Origin: Clostridium pasteurianum BC1 | Lineage (GTDB): Bacteria > Bacillota > Clostridia > Clostridiales > Clostridiaceae | Assembly (NCBI RefSeq): GCF_000389635.1 | Contig: NC_021182.1 | Span: forward strand, 1,612,001 to 1,676,000 | DNA: 64,000 nucleotides | Reading direction: 5' to 3' | Shown: in pieces, positions 44,837 through 54,712 of the stretch | Numbering within the stretch: position 1 is the stretch's first letter | How the letters are laid out: the number at the start of each line of letters is the position of its first letter | Translations under genes and position numbers: made by a program | Notes under the pieces: generated by a model | Told to the model about the DNA's origin: nothing | Databases searched by the model: none | What the model saw: only the letters and a program-made list of their open reading frames with translations

Positions 44837-45409
44837 ATGGAACTTTTGAAGAAGAGAATATTGCAGGATGGAATTGTAATTGGAAATAGAATATTAAAGG
44901 TGGACAGCTTTTTGAATCATCAGATGGACATAAATCTATTTAATGAAATGGGAAAAGAATTCAGAAACAGATTTAAGCACAAGAATATAACAAAAATACT
45001 TACAGTAGAAGCATCAGGTATTGGTATTGCATGTATAGCAGCACAACATTTTGATAATATTCCAGTGATATTTGCAAAGAAATACAATGCAACAAATCTT
45101 GATAAGGATACTTACGAGGCAGAAGTATATTCTTTCACTAAAGAAAAAACCTATAAAATAAGAGTTTCCAAGAAGTATATAAACAATGAGGATAGGGTAC
45201 TAATAATTGATGATTTTCTTGCTAGTGGAAGTGCGGCTCTGGGCTTGATTGATATAGTCAGACAATCTGGAGCAGAGGCTTCTGGTATAGGAATTGTAAT
45301 TGAAAAGTCCTTTCAAGGTGGGAGAAAGATGATAGAGGAATGTGGAGTAGAACTTCAATCCTTAGCAATAATAGATAGCATGGAAAACAATACAGTAAAT
45401 TTTAAGTAA
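44837..45409 (+). CDS. xpt: Xanthine phosphoribosyltransferase
   Basis: The 190-aa protein has the type I PRT fold with the PRPP motif [17 protein letters not shown] (residues about 120-137) and the Xpt-typical start [16 protein letters not shown] and [13 protein letters not shown]. It salvages xanthine to XMP. It is preceded by AGAAAGGATTAG and closed by a strong terminator. It appears monocistronic, without the pbuX permease often paired with it. Confidence 0.93.
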   Translation: MELLKKRILQDGIVIGNRILKVDSFLNHQMDINLFNEMGKEFRNRFKHKNITKILTVEASGIGIACIAAQHFDNIPVIFAKKYNATNLDKDTYEAEVYSFTKEKTYKIRVSKKYINNEDRVLIIDDFLASGSAALGLIDIVRQSGAEASGIGIVIEKSFQGGRKMIEECGVELQSLAIIDSMENNTVNFK

Positions 45410-45412
45410 TAA

Positions 45413-45468
45413 AAAACACTATGGAATTCATACAGTTTTACCAAATTGAATTTCATAGTGTTTCTTGT
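45413..45468. terminator. Terminator of xpt
   Basis: AACACTATGGAATTCA pairs with TGAATTTCATAGTGTT around a 16-nt loop, with T-rich sequence after. Confidence 0.8.
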
Positions 45469-45519
45469 TAGTTATGTTAAGTAAATAACAGTGGATATAT
45501 TTTTCGGTTTTTTAAATTT

Positions 45520-46152
45520 TTATTTCTTTTCAGATAACTCAGTGCTGACAGCTTTTTTTCTTGTTATTATTTTATAAAGTATAAACGCAATTACAAGTAT
45601 AACCATTGCTATATCTGCGTAATGGTAATAAGAGCGTATGGTCTCCCAATTTTCACCCATTATAAAACCTAAATAACATAAAAATGCACTCCATATTGCA
45701 GAACCAACTACAGTATATAATACAAATTTTGAAAAATTCATTTTAGCTATTCCTGCAGGTAATGATATGAATGTTCTAATAATTGGGAGAAGTCTCGAAA
45801 AGAATATTATTTTATCCCCATATTTATTAAACATTGCATCACTTTTTTCAATTTTTTCCTTTGATAAATGGAGCTTATCTGCATATTTTTCTACAAGAGG
45901 TCTTCCGCCACGTGAACCTATTAAATATGCTATGATAGATCCAACAGTTCCACCTAAAGTACCGGAGATAATCACAAGTATTAAATTTAGATGGCCTTTA
46001 AAACTCAAATAACCACCAAAGGGTAAAATAATCTCGCTAGGAATAGGGATACAGGCACTTTCAAATAACATGCCTAAAAATGTACCTAAATAGCCTAGCT
46101 TATCTAGGATAACAATTATGATATTTATGATATGTTCTACCAAACTTAACAC
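45520..46152 (-). CDS. DedA-family membrane protein
   Basis: The 210-aa protein shows the DedA (SNARE-associated) signatures: FLGMLFESACIPIPSEIILPFGGYL with the membrane-embedded Glu and the reentrant loop, GSRGGRPLVEKYADKL, FFSRLLPIIRTFISLPAGIAKM and PGxG-like small residues. DedA proteins are proposed lipid flippases/scramblases that use proton motive force. The GTG at 46152 is close to its AGAAAGGA site, and TTG 46143 is an alternative start. Confidence 0.9.
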   Translation of the reverse strand: MLSLVEHIINIIIVILDKLGYLGTFLGMLFESACIPIPSEIILPFGGYLSFKGHLNLILVIISGTLGGTVGSIIAYLIGSRGGRPLVEKYADKLHLSKEKIEKSDAMFNKYGDKIIFFSRLLPIIRTFISLPAGIAKMNFSKFVLYTVVGSAIWSAFLCYLGFIMGENWETIRSYYHYADIAMVILVIAFILYKIITRKKAVSTELSEKK

Positions 46153-46163
46153 AATCCTTTCTT

Positions 46164-46231
46164 AGACATCTGAAAATAAATAATAAGTCAAAGAGTCTAT
46201 CATACTGACTGGTTATTTTTTGAAGATGTCT
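46164..46231 (-). mobile_element. MITE-like element, short form (68 bp)
   Basis: AGACATCTGAAAATAAATAA then GTCAAAG at one end and CATACTGACTGGTTA...GATGTCT at the other. It is a diverged copy of 42749-42817 and lies just upstream of the dedA start. Confidence 0.6.
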
Positions 46232-46347
46232 TATGTAAAAAATAAATTTATATATTATCTATTTTAAGGGTTTAAATAAAAAATTTCCACAATAATTTAA
46301 ATAAAGTACGAATTATAAGAATTAATATTACAAGAATATAACTTCCA

Positions 46348-46376
46348 TTGACATTGAATATACTCTATGATAGTAT
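46348..46376 (+). promoter_or_regulatory. Promoter of the pyr operon
   Basis: TTGACA (46348-46353), 17 bp, TAGTAT (46371-46376), upstream of the first PyrR site. Confidence 0.75.
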
Positions 46377-46394
46377 ATTAAGGAAATAAGTTAG

Positions 46395-46426
46395 CCTTTA
46401 AATTCAGTCCTGTGAGACTGGGAAGG
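46395..46426 (+). promoter_or_regulatory. PyrR-binding leader element 1 (pyrB attenuator)
   Basis: CCTTTAAATTCAGTCC, then TGTGAGACTGGGAAGG, matches the PyrR anti-antiterminator consensus (AGTCCNGNGAGNCT core with CCTT/AAGG stem). The terminator at 46447-46473 follows, giving standard UMP-responsive attenuation. Confidence 0.85.
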
Positions 46427-46446
46427 TAAAAATAATAGGGATTCCT

Positions 46447-46473
46447 ATGCCTTCTTTTGTGGAGGCATTTTTT
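46447..46473 (+). terminator. Attenuator terminator of the pyr operon
   Basis: ATGCCT and AGGCAT pair around TCTTTTGTGG, then TTTTT. Confidence 0.75.
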
Positions 46474-46541
46474 AATGTGTAAAAATAATATATAATATTT
46501 AGTAAATATGAAAGTGAAAAATTGATTTAATCAATTTTATA

Positions 46542-46576
46542 CCTTTAAATTTAGTACAGAGAGACTAATAAGGAGG
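46542..46576 (+). promoter_or_regulatory. PyrR-binding element 2 overlapping the pyrB ribosome binding site
   Basis: CCTTTAAATTTAGTAC, then AGAGAGACTAATAAGGAGG, repeats the PyrR element with AAGG forming part of the AGGAGG site of pyrB. No terminator follows, so binding would hide the ribosome binding site (inference: translational repression). Confidence 0.65.
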
Positions 46577-46582
46577 ATGATT

Positions 46583-47506
46583 ATGTTAAATGGAAGAAGT
46601 CTTATAGACCCTATGGATTTTACTACAGAAGAGCTTGAGGAAATATTTTCTCTAGCTGATAATATAATAGAAAACCCAAAAGAATATCTTCATGCAGCAG
46701 ATGGCAAGATTTTAGCTACACTTTTTTATGAACCAAGTACAAGAACAAGATTTAGTTTTGAGGCTGCAATGCTAAGACTTGGTGGGCAGGTAGTTGGATT
46801 TTCAGAGCCAAATTCCAGTTCGGTATCAAAGGGAGAAACTGTAGCTGATACTATTAGAATAGTATCTTGTTACGCTGATATAGCTGCCATGAGACATTCT
46901 AAAGAAGGAGCACCTAAAATAGCCTCTATGTATTCAGAAATTCCTGTTATAAATGCAGGAGATGGAGGACATCAACATCCAACTCAAACGCTGACAGATC
47001 TTCTTACCATAAGAAAGATGAAGGGAAGTCTTTCAAACTTTACAATTGGTATATGTGGTGATTTAAAATTTGGAAGAACAGTTCATTCTCTCATAAAGGC
47101 AATATCCAGATATGAAAATAATAAACTTGTATTAATTTCCCCTAAAGAGCTAAGAATACCAGAATACATAAAAAAAGAAATACTTGAAAAAAACAATATA
47201 GAATATGTAGAAGCTGAAAATTTAGAGGATGTAATAGATAGGTTAGACATACTTTATATGACAAGAGTACAAAGGGAAAGATTTTTCAATGAGGAGGATT
47301 ATATAAGATTAAAAGATAGTTATATTCTAAATGAAGAAAAATTGAATAATGCAAAAGAAGACATGATAATACTTCATCCTCTTCCTAGAGTTAATGAAAT
47401 AGATTATGAAGTGGATGAAGACAAAAGAGCCTGCTATTTTATTCAGGCAAAATTTGGCATGTATGTGAGAATGGCATTGATTGCTAAACTTTTGGGGGTG
47501 TGCTAA
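46583..47506 (+). CDS. pyrB: Aspartate carbamoyltransferase, catalytic chain
   Basis: The start is ATG 46583, six bases after AGGAGG; ATG 46577 touches that site. The 307-aa chain has the carbamoyl-phosphate motif [36 protein letters not shown] and [11 protein letters not shown]. It forms carbamoyl aspartate from aspartate and carbamoyl phosphate. It is followed with no gap by pyrI, so it forms the allosteric heteromeric enzyme. Confidence 0.97.
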   Translation: MLNGRSLIDPMDFTTEELEEIFSLADNIIENPKEYLHAADGKILATLFYEPSTRTRFSFEAAMLRLGGQVVGFSEPNSSSVSKGETVADTIRIVSCYADIAAMRHSKEGAPKIASMYSEIPVINAGDGGHQHPTQTLTDLLTIRKMKGSLSNFTIGICGDLKFGRTVHSLIKAISRYENNKLVLISPKELRIPEYIKKEILEKNNIEYVEAENLEDVIDRLDILYMTRVQRERFFNEEDYIRLKDSYILNEEKLNNAKEDMIILHPLPRVNEIDYEVDEDKRACYFIQAKFGMYVRMALIAKLLGVC

Positions 47507-47929
47507 TTGATTACTATAAACAGTATAATAAATGGCATAGTTATAGATCACATAAAGGCAGGTCATGGGATAAAGATTTATAATTATTTAAATCTTCAAG
47601 ATGCAGACTTTCCTACAGCTTTAATAATGAATGTGAATAGTACAAAGGATGAAAAAAAGGATATAATTAAAATTGAAAATGTAATAGATCTGGATTTTAA
47701 AATGCTTGGACTTTTGGACCCTAATATTACAGTTAATATAATAGAAAATGAAAAAATTAAAGAGAAGAAAAAACTAAGCCTACCGGAAAGAGTTGAAAAT
47801 GTAATTAAGTGTAAGAATCCTAGATGCATAACCTCTATTGAAAAATATGTACCGCACATATTTCATCTTGTTGATAAGGAAAAAGGTGAATATAGGTGTG
47901 AATATTGTGATGAAATAGTAACAGTATAG
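47507..47929 (+). CDS. pyrI: Aspartate carbamoyltransferase regulatory chain
   Basis: The 140-aa protein starts at TTG directly after the pyrB stop, with the GGGGGTG site inside pyrB. The N-terminal nucleotide-binding part ([21 protein letters not shown]) is followed by a zinc domain with four Cys (CKNPRC and CEYCDE). It binds effector nucleotides and the PyrB chain. Confidence 0.95.
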   Translation: MITINSIINGIVIDHIKAGHGIKIYNYLNLQDADFPTALIMNVNSTKDEKKDIIKIENVIDLDFKMLGLLDPNITVNIIENEKIKEKKKLSLPERVENVIKCKNPRCITSIEKYVPHIFHLVDKEKGEYRCEYCDEIVTV

Positions 47930-48029
47930 AGTATATAAAATAAAAATTTTTATAAAATATGGTTAAATGTTTAATAAAGCTTTCCTTTAAAAATAACTTA
48001 TTATTTCATAGGAAGAGGAGCGAAAGATT

Positions 48030-49217
48030 ATGGAACTTTTGATAAAGAACGGAAGAATTATAGATTGTGCCTCTAATTTTATTGGTGACGTATATATTAA
48101 AGATGGAATTATAAAGGAAATAGGGGATAACTTAGATAAGGATTGTGAAACTATTGATGCAAAAGGCTATGTGGTTATGCCTGCTTTTGTGGATTTGCAC
48201 AGTCATTTTAGGGATCCAGGTTTACAATATAAAGAGGATATAGAAACAGGCAGTAGAGCAGCAGTTAGAGGTGGTTATACTACTGCAAATCTTATGGGAA
48301 ATACTAAACCTATATGCAGTAATATGGGAATTGTAAATTATGTTATTAATAAGGCAAAGGAAATTGGCCTTGTAGATGCATATCAAACTGTAAGTATAAC
48401 TAAAGATCTTCAGGGAAAAGATATTAGCCATCTCAGTGAAATTGATGCTTCTGTAAAATGTATATCTGATGATGGAAAAGGTGTGTATAGCGGAAAAATT
48501 ATGCATGACGCCATGGTTATAGCTAAAGAAAGAGATTTCGTAGTAATGTCTCATGCAGAGGATGAGGAAATTACACCAATAAGTACCAGACTTTCTGAAA
48601 ATATTATGACCGAAAGAGATATTACTTTAGCCAAATTTACCGGTTGTCATTTACATCTATCTCATGTAAGTACAAAGGAGGCTATGAAGGCTATTATTGA
48701 TGCAAAGAGAGATGGCTTTAATATAACTTGTGAAGTCACACCACATCATATAGCTCTCATAGGAGAAGATATATATAAGGTAAATCCTCCTATTAGGGAA
48801 GTTGAGGACGTGGAATATCTTATAAATGCTATTGAAAAAGGTTATGTTGATGCCATAGGTACGGATCATGCTCCACATAGCAAAGAGGATAAGGAAAAGG
48901 GTGCCTGTGGAATATCTGGTATTGAAACTTCTTTTTCTGTATGCTATACGAAGCTTGTTAAAGAGGGTAATTTAACTATAAATAAACTTTCTAAAATAAT
49001 GTCTAAAACTCCTGCAGAGATACTAAAGGTTAATAAGGGCAAAATATCCATAGGTTATACGGGGGATTTAGTAATTGTAGATTTAAATAGTAAATATACC
49101 GTTGATTCAAAGAATTTTCAGTCAAAGGGCAAAAATACGCCTTTTGATGGAAGAGAATTATATGGTTCAATTGTAAGAACAATAAAGTCAGGTAAAACTG
49201 TCTTTCAGAGCGTGTAG
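48030..49217 (+). CDS. pyrC: Dihydroorotase
   Basis: The 395-aa amidohydrolase has the zinc motif DLHSHFRDPG near residue 58, LSHVSTKEAM with His, CEVTPHH and GTDHAPHSKEDK, the set found in class I dihydroorotases. It cyclises carbamoyl aspartate to dihydroorotate. It starts behind AGGAAGAGGAGCG, 100 bp after pyrI. Confidence 0.95.
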   Translation: MELLIKNGRIIDCASNFIGDVYIKDGIIKEIGDNLDKDCETIDAKGYVVMPAFVDLHSHFRDPGLQYKEDIETGSRAAVRGGYTTANLMGNTKPICSNMGIVNYVINKAKEIGLVDAYQTVSITKDLQGKDISHLSEIDASVKCISDDGKGVYSGKIMHDAMVIAKERDFVVMSHAEDEEITPISTRLSENIMTERDITLAKFTGCHLHLSHVSTKEAMKAIIDAKRDGFNITCEVTPHHIALIGEDIYKVNPPIREVEDVEYLINAIEKGYVDAIGTDHAPHSKEDKEKGACGISGIETSFSVCYTKLVKEGNLTINKLSKIMSKTPAEILKVNKGKISIGYTGDLVIVDLNSKYTVDSKNFQSKGKNTPFDGRELYGSIVRTIKSGKTVFQSV

Positions 49218-49231
49218 GAGGATTATAAATT

Positions 49232-50101
49232 ATGATTATAGATGAGCTTTACCAAAGAGTTGCAAAAAATGGCCATGTTTGTTTGGGGCTGGATACAGAT
49301 ATGGACTACATACCAAAATGGTTTTTAGATAAATACAATGACATGGAAGATGCTCTATTTAATTTTAATAAGAAAATAATAGATGAAACTCTAGATGTAG
49401 TTGCTTGCTACAAGGTGCAAATCGCATATTATGAAGCTTACGGATTAAGTGGATTAAGAGCCTACAAGAAAACTTTAGAATATATAAAGAATGAAAAAGC
49501 TATATCTATAGCAGATATAAAAAGAGGAGATATAGCAAAAACTGCTGAAATGTATGCAAAGGCTCATTTTGAGGGAGATTTTGAAAGTGATTTTGTTACT
49601 CTAAATCCTTATATGGGCTTTGATAGTGTAGAACCATACCTTCCTTACATAGAAAATAAGGAAAAGGGAGCATTTATACTTTTAAGAACCTCTAATCCTG
49701 GCTCAAAGGATATACAATATATAGCTACAGATAAAGAGGAAAGAGTGTATAATATAGTTGGTGAAAAGATAAATACTATGGGAAAAGCTTATTTAGGTGA
49801 ATGCGGATACAGTTCTATTGGTGCTGTGGTTGGCTGTACTACAGGCTTTGAAGGTAAAGAAATAAGAGATAAGTATAAATCTACCTTCTTTTTAATACCT
49901 GGCTATGGTGCTCAGGGAGGAACTGCAGAGGAAGTAGCTAATTATTTATCAGAAGGTAATGGAGGAATAGTGAATTCCTCAAGGGGCATACTTCTTGCAT
50001 ATAAAAAAGTTGAGGATGGGCAGCACGACTTTGAAAAATGTGCCAGAAATGCTGCTATAAATATGAGAGATGATATTAAGGCATATTCAAAAAATAAATA
50101 A
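49232..50101 (+). CDS. pyrF: Orotidine 5'-phosphate decarboxylase (type 2)
   Basis: The 289-aa protein has the catalytic array SIADIKRGDIAKTAEMYA and the phosphate-loop stretch FLIPGYGAQGGTAEEV and GIVNSSRGILLAY. The length fits the longer type 2 family. It makes UMP from OMP. It starts 15 bp after pyrC. Confidence 0.95.
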   Translation: MIIDELYQRVAKNGHVCLGLDTDMDYIPKWFLDKYNDMEDALFNFNKKIIDETLDVVACYKVQIAYYEAYGLSGLRAYKKTLEYIKNEKAISIADIKRGDIAKTAEMYAKAHFEGDFESDFVTLNPYMGFDSVEPYLPYIENKEKGAFILLRTSNPGSKDIQYIATDKEERVYNIVGEKINTMGKAYLGECGYSSIGAVVGCTTGFEGKEIRDKYKSTFFLIPGYGAQGGTAEEVANYLSEGNGGIVNSSRGILLAYKKVEDGQHDFEKCARNAAINMRDDIKAYSKNK

Positions 50102-50159
50102 TTTATTTTCATATGCCTTAAAGAACATAGGTTAGAAATATTAATTTTGGAGGAAACTC

Positions 50160-50900
50160 ATGAGCAAAAAATATATGGTGAAAAGTGTATTCAGCAATGA
50201 AAAAATAGAGGAAGACATCTATGAAATTACTATAGCGGGAAACTTTGAAGGTAAACCTGGACAGTTTTATCTCTTGAGAGCTTGGGATACAGAACCGGTA
50301 TTATCTAGACCTATAAGTATATACGATAAAGATGAAGAAAAAATAAAATTTTTATATAGAGTCTTTGGAAGAGGTACAGAAATTTTAGCTAAATTAAAAA
50401 AAGGTGACGAAATAAAACTTACAGGACCCTTGGGAAATGGATTTGACCTAGATAAATTGCAGGGAAAAGTGGCTTTAGTAGCAGGTGGTATAGGCATTGC
50501 ACCTATGTTATACTTGTCTAAGGAATTAAAGGCTTCTTCTGTAGATTTATATGCTGGTTTTAGAAATAATAGCAAAACTGTGGATAGTGTGGAAAAATAT
50601 GTTAATAACTTCTATTTATCCACAGAAAATGGTGAAGCTGGACATAAAGGCTACGTAACTGATTTACTCGATGTGGAAAAATATGACGTAGTTGTCTGCT
50701 GTGGACCAGAAATAATGATGGCAAAAGTGATAAAAATGTGTAATGAGAAAGATATACCATTATATGTGTCTATGGAAAACAGAATGGCTTGTGGAATTGG
50801 TGCATGCCTTGTATGTACATGTAAAACTAAGGATGGAAGAAAGAGATCCTGTAAGGAAGGACCTGTATTTTTAGGAAAGGAGCTTGTAATAAATGACTAA
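50160..50900 (+). CDS. pyrK: Dihydroorotate dehydrogenase electron-transfer subunit
   Basis: The 246-aa protein has the FAD-binding [10 protein letters not shown], a NAD-domain [15 protein letters not shown] and a C-terminal [2Fe-2S] cluster motif [21 protein letters not shown]. It passes electrons from the PyrD subunit to NAD. It overlaps pyrD by 8 bp, which fits coupled translation. Confidence 0.95.
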   Translation: MSKKYMVKSVFSNEKIEEDIYEITIAGNFEGKPGQFYLLRAWDTEPVLSRPISIYDKDEEKIKFLYRVFGRGTEILAKLKKGDEIKLTGPLGNGFDLDKLQGKVALVAGGIGIAPMLYLSKELKASSVDLYAGFRNNSKTVDSVEKYVNNFYLSTENGEAGHKGYVTDLLDVEKYDVVVCCGPEIMMAKVIKMCNEKDIPLYVSMENRMACGIGACLVCTCKTKDGRKRSCKEGPVFLGKELVIND

Positions 50901-51792
50901 TGTTAGCATTTGTGGAGTAGATTTTAAAAATCCTGTAATAGCTGCTTCTGGAACCTTTGGCTTTGGAAATGAGTACATTAATTATTTTGATGTAGGTAAA
51001 CTGGGCGGAATTTCTTCAAAGGGTTTAACTATTATGCCTAAGGAAGGTAATAATGGTATGAGGATTTATGAAGTAGCCAGTGGAATAATGAATAGCGTAG
51101 GTCTTCAAAATCCAGGAGTTGAACATTTTATAAAAGAAGAACTTCAAGCAATGAAAAAACTTGATACAGTAGTTATAGCTAATTTAGGTGGTGGAACTAC
51201 AGAGGATTATGAAAAGGGTATAGAATTATTAAATAACACAGATGTGGACATTATAGAGTTAAATATTTCCTGTCCTAATGTTAAACATGGTGGGATGGCT
51301 TTTGGTATAAAATCTAATGTAGCTTTTGATGTGGTGAGCAGAGTAAAAAAATATTGCGATAAGCCACTAATGGTAAAATTATCTCCAAATGCTGAGGACA
51401 TAGTAGATATGGCAGTTAAATGTACAGAAGCTGGAGCGGATTCCATATCCTTAGTAAATACATTTAAGGCCATGGCAATTGATATTAATAAGAGAAAGCC
51501 TATATTTGACAATGTAAGTGCAGGACTTTCTGGTCCATGTATAAAACCTATAGCGCTTAGAATGGTTTATGAAGTAGCAAAAGCTGTAGATGTACCTGTT
51601 GTTGGTATGGGCGGAATATCAAATGGAAAAGATGCTTTAGAATTCATTATGGCAGGAGCTACTGCAGTACAAATTGGAACTGCTAATTTCATGAAGCCAG
51701 ATATATGCCTTGATATAATAGATGACATTGAAGCATTTATGAAAAAAGAAGGAATAAATGATTTGTCAGAAATAACAGGTATAATTAAATAA
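50893..51792 (+). CDS. pyrD: Dihydroorotate dehydrogenase, class 1B catalytic subunit
   Basis: The 299-aa FMN barrel has the class 1 active-site Cys in [23 protein letters not shown], and [19 protein letters not shown] at the FMN phosphate site. The companion PyrK marks it as class 1B, which uses NAD. It converts dihydroorotate to orotate. Confidence 0.96.
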   Translation: MTNVSICGVDFKNPVIAASGTFGFGNEYINYFDVGKLGGISSKGLTIMPKEGNNGMRIYEVASGIMNSVGLQNPGVEHFIKEELQAMKKLDTVVIANLGGGTTEDYEKGIELLNNTDVDIIELNISCPNVKHGGMAFGIKSNVAFDVVSRVKKYCDKPLMVKLSPNAEDIVDMAVKCTEAGADSISLVNTFKAMAIDINKRKPIFDNVSAGLSGPCIKPIALRMVYEVAKAVDVPVVGMGGISNGKDALEFIMAGATAVQIGTANFMKPDICLDIIDDIEAFMKKEGINDLSEITGIIK

Positions 51793-51830
51793 AAAAATCA
51801 CTAAAAAAGATACAAGGAGAGTATAAAATT

Positions 51831-52412
51831 ATGGGAAATTCAGAAGATAAGGTTATAGAAATTTTAAGAGAATCAGAAGCACTTTTGGAGGGACACTTTT
51901 TATTATCCTCAGGAAGGCACAGCGAAAAGTACTGTCAATGTGCTAAACTTTTACAACATCCTGACAAGGCAGAAAAGGTTATAAGCGTAATTGTAGATAA
52001 AATAAAGGATGTGGATTTTGATATAATTGTAGGACCAGCTATGGGTGGGGTATTGGTTTCTTATGAATTGGCAAGACAGACAGGAAAGCCTGGAATCTTT
52101 GCCGAGAGAGTAGATGGGAAGATGACTATAAAGAGAGGCTTTGAAGTTAAAAAAGGTGATAAGGTAATAATTTCTGAAGATGTTGTTACTACAGGAAAAT
52201 CTTCTTTTGAAGTAGTGGAAATTTTAAGAAAGCTTGGAGCCGAAGTAGTTGCATTATGTTGTATAGTGGATAGAAGGGCAAAAGATGTAAAGACTGAATT
52301 ACCTATATACAGTGCCATTAAGCTGGAAATTGAAAGCTATGAAAAAGAAAGTTGCCCTCTTTGCGCAAAGGGAATTCCATATGTAAAACCAGGAAGTAGG
52401 AATATAGTTTAA
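51831..52412 (+). CDS. pyrE: Orotate phosphoribosyltransferase
   Basis: The 193-aa PRT has [17 protein letters not shown] (longer type with extra N-terminal part), [17 protein letters not shown] and the PRPP motif [16 protein letters not shown]. It adds PRPP to orotate, giving OMP. It is the last gene of the pyrBICFKDE operon, with a strong terminator about 110 bp later. Confidence 0.96.
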   Translation: MGNSEDKVIEILRESEALLEGHFLLSSGRHSEKYCQCAKLLQHPDKAEKVISVIVDKIKDVDFDIIVGPAMGGVLVSYELARQTGKPGIFAERVDGKMTIKRGFEVKKGDKVIISEDVVTTGKSSFEVVEILRKLGAEVVALCCIVDRRAKDVKTELPIYSAIKLEIESYEKESCPLCAKGIPYVKPGSRNIV

Positions 52413-52521
52413 TTACTGAAGTTTTTAGTAAAAATTATTTGTAGTAAGAAAGATTCATCAAAAAGTAGAAAAGAGCTGTAAAATATTTAATAAAGCTTTG
52501 CTTATTTATTTGGAGATGTAT

Positions 52522-52556
52522 AAAAGTGGTAGATTTAGTTTACCACTTTTTTTGTT
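52522..52556 (+). terminator. Terminator of the pyr operon
   Basis: AAGTGGTA and TACCACTT pair around GATTTAGTT, then a T-run. Confidence 0.8.
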
Positions 52557-52635
52557 GTAAAAAAATAAATAAAAATAAATTAGTCTGTATGATATTTGTG
52601 AATTTTACACAAACTTTCATATGGGAGGTGTATTT

Positions 52636-54153
52636 ATGTTAAAAAAGATGTCAAAGCTTATATGTATATTTACAGTCATAATGCTATTAATTTCAGGATG
52701 TGGAAAAGGCAGTGAAAGTGCGCAGACTTTTAGTCCTGCTAGCCCTGCAATAAAGAGTATAAATTCCATAAAGCCTGCAGTGGAGAGTAATACAAAAGTT
52801 AATTTTCCTAAGAACAATTACAAACTAGATGTAAAATTGGATACTGAACTTAAAACTTTAACTGGGGAAGAAAAGTTAACCTATGTGAATAAGAGTAAAA
52901 GTCCTCTTAAAGAAGTATATTTTCATATTTATCCTAATGCCTATAAAGAAAAAGCTACTACACCTGCACAATTTGGATTTAATGAAACCTTTCCAGATGG
53001 ATTTAGTGCTGGAAGTATTGACATAAAGGATTTATGGGTGAATGGTAAAACTTCTGATTTCGAAATAAGTGGAAAAGATAAAACAATTTTAAGAGTACCT
53101 CTGGAAAAGGAACTGAAACCAGGAAATAAAATTGATTTTAGTTTAAATTTCACAGTAAAAATTCCGAAAGGGAAAGATAGATTAAGTTATTATAATACAT
53201 CCTATAATTTTGGAAATTGGTATCCTATAGCAGCAGAATATGATGAAAAAGGTTGGCATTTAGATTCTTATTACAGCATGGGAGATCCTTTTTACAGTAC
53301 AGTATCTGACTACAAAGTAAATGTAACAGTTCCTAAGGATTACATAGTGGCAGCTACTGGAGAATCCGGCAAGGAAAAAATCAAAAACAATTTAAAAACT
53401 TATTCTTTCAATGAAAATAATGTTAGAGATTTTGCTTTCACTACCAGTAATAAGTTTAAGTTTAAGCAGGAAAAGGTTGATGGAATAAATGTAAAATGTT
53501 ATGGTCTTGGAACAGATGAAGAACTTTCCAATGAAATGAATTATGCAAAGAATGCTGTAGAAACTTTCAATAAATTTTTTGGTAAATATCCTTATAAAAC
53601 TTATTCTGTAGCAGAAAGCAGTTTTTTAACTGGTATGGAATATCCAGGTATAGTGTTCATTTCTGATAATCCAGAATATAAGAAAAGTGGTTATTATGAA
53701 GTCATTGTAGTTCATGAAACTGCTCATCAATGGTGGTATGGTGTCATAGGAGATGATGAGGTGAATGAAGCATGGCTGGATGAAAGTTTTGCATGTTATT
53801 CAGAAGATATATACAATGAGAGTGTAAAAAATAACAGAGATGATTTTTTGAAATTAAAGGATTATTATTATACTTATGCTGCAGCTAATCCAAATCAAAA
53901 AGTCATGTTAAAACCAGTACAGGATTTTAAGGATGATATGGAATATTCTATTTTGGTTTATTATAAAGGGGCTGTAATGCTGGATGATTTTAGGGAAAAG
54001 GTAGGAGACGAGGAATTCTTTAAAATAATTCAAACTTATTTTAACAGATATAAATACAAAGTTACCAAAACAGGAGATTTTATATCAGTAGCAAATGAAA
54101 TTACAGGGAAGGATTGGAATGATTATTTTAATAAGTGGCTAAAAGGTGAATAG
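52636..54153 (+). CDS. M1-family metallopeptidase lipoprotein
   Basis: The start is ATG 52636 behind GGGAGGTG. The lipobox LISGC near residue 22 marks a lipoprotein. The N-terminal beta domain is followed by the gluzincin motif VVHETAHQWWYG (near residue 360) and the second zinc ligand in NEAWLDESFACYSED. The 505-aa size shows it lacks the large C-terminal helical domain of full aminopeptidase N. It probably trims peptides at the cell surface. Confidence 0.88.
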   Translation: MLKKMSKLICIFTVIMLLISGCGKGSESAQTFSPASPAIKSINSIKPAVESNTKVNFPKNNYKLDVKLDTELKTLTGEEKLTYVNKSKSPLKEVYFHIYPNAYKEKATTPAQFGFNETFPDGFSAGSIDIKDLWVNGKTSDFEISGKDKTILRVPLEKELKPGNKIDFSLNFTVKIPKGKDRLSYYNTSYNFGNWYPIAAEYDEKGWHLDSYYSMGDPFYSTVSDYKVNVTVPKDYIVAATGESGKEKIKNNLKTYSFNENNVRDFAFTTSNKFKFKQEKVDGINVKCYGLGTDEELSNEMNYAKNAVETFNKFFGKYPYKTYSVAESSFLTGMEYPGIVFISDNPEYKKSGYYEVIVVHETAHQWWYGVIGDDEVNEAWLDESFACYSEDIYNESVKNNRDDFLKLKDYYYTYAAANPNQKVMLKPVQDFKDDMEYSILVYYKGAVMLDDFREKVGDEEFFKIIQTYFNRYKYKVTKTGDFISVANEITGKDWNDYFNKWLKGE

Positions 54154-54230
54154 GTCTTGTGAAAAAGATATAATAATAGGCTATATTAATTGATTATTCT
54201 TTTACCGTGATCAAAATTTAAAAGAAATAA

Positions 54231-54259
54231 TTGATATTTATACAATAATAGTGTATTAT
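54231..54259 (+). promoter_or_regulatory. Promoter of carAB
   Basis: TTGATA (54231-54236), 17 bp, TATTAT (54254-54259), followed by the PyrR leader. Confidence 0.65.
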
Positions 54260-54281
54260 AATATATAGAAATTAAATACGA

Positions 54282-54313
54282 CCTTTAAATTTGGTCCAGA
54301 GAGGCTGAGAAGG
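54282..54313 (+). promoter_or_regulatory. PyrR-binding leader element 3 (carA attenuator)
   Basis: CCTTTAAATTTGGTCC, then AGAGAGGCTGAGAAGG, is the best match in the window to the PyrR consensus. The terminator at 54375-54408 completes the attenuator. Confidence 0.88.
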
Positions 54314-54374
54314 TAAGATTGTATATATTGTGTAAAAGCAGCATTATTTATGTATAGCTTTGTTTTCGTATGCA

Positions 54375-54408
54375 AGAGCCTTCTGCCATAGTAGAAGGCT
54401 CTATTTTT
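54375..54408 (+). terminator. Attenuator terminator of carAB
   Basis: AGAGCCTTCT and AGAAGGCTCT form a 10-bp stem, then ATTTTTG. Confidence 0.85.
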
Positions 54409-54413
54409 GTATA

Positions 54414-54572
54414 AGGCATATTCAAATAAATAACTAGTCAGTATGCTAGCCTATTTTGTATCCTATTTTGTCAACAGAACCCTCAGATAGACTACTATCC
54501 TCGGAACCTGTTTCCTTATAGGATGCAAAATATTCGTCGCATCTTTGACTTACTATTTATTTTCATATGCCT
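54414..54572 (+). mobile_element. MITE-like element, long form, within the carA leader
   Basis: AGGCATATTCAAATAAATAA at the left and TTTATTTTCATATGCCT at the right form the terminal inverted repeat. The inner region has further palindromes (ACAGAACC...GGAACCTGT). It begins six bases after the attenuator's T-run and pushes carA about 140 bp further downstream. Confidence 0.7.
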
Positions 54573-54712
54573 ACTGACTAAAAATAAAGCTATAAAGGCT
54601 TAAATATAAGTTGACAGAAAAAATAGACTTATGTTAATCTGTGAATAAATATAAAAAATGCTGTATAAATATTAATAGTTTAGTTTTTTAATATAAAGAA
54701 GAGGTGGATTTT

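Noticed and set aside
52061-52318. Antisense frames across the pyr and car genes
   Set aside because: They lie fully inside well-identified genes on the other strand and lack start signals.
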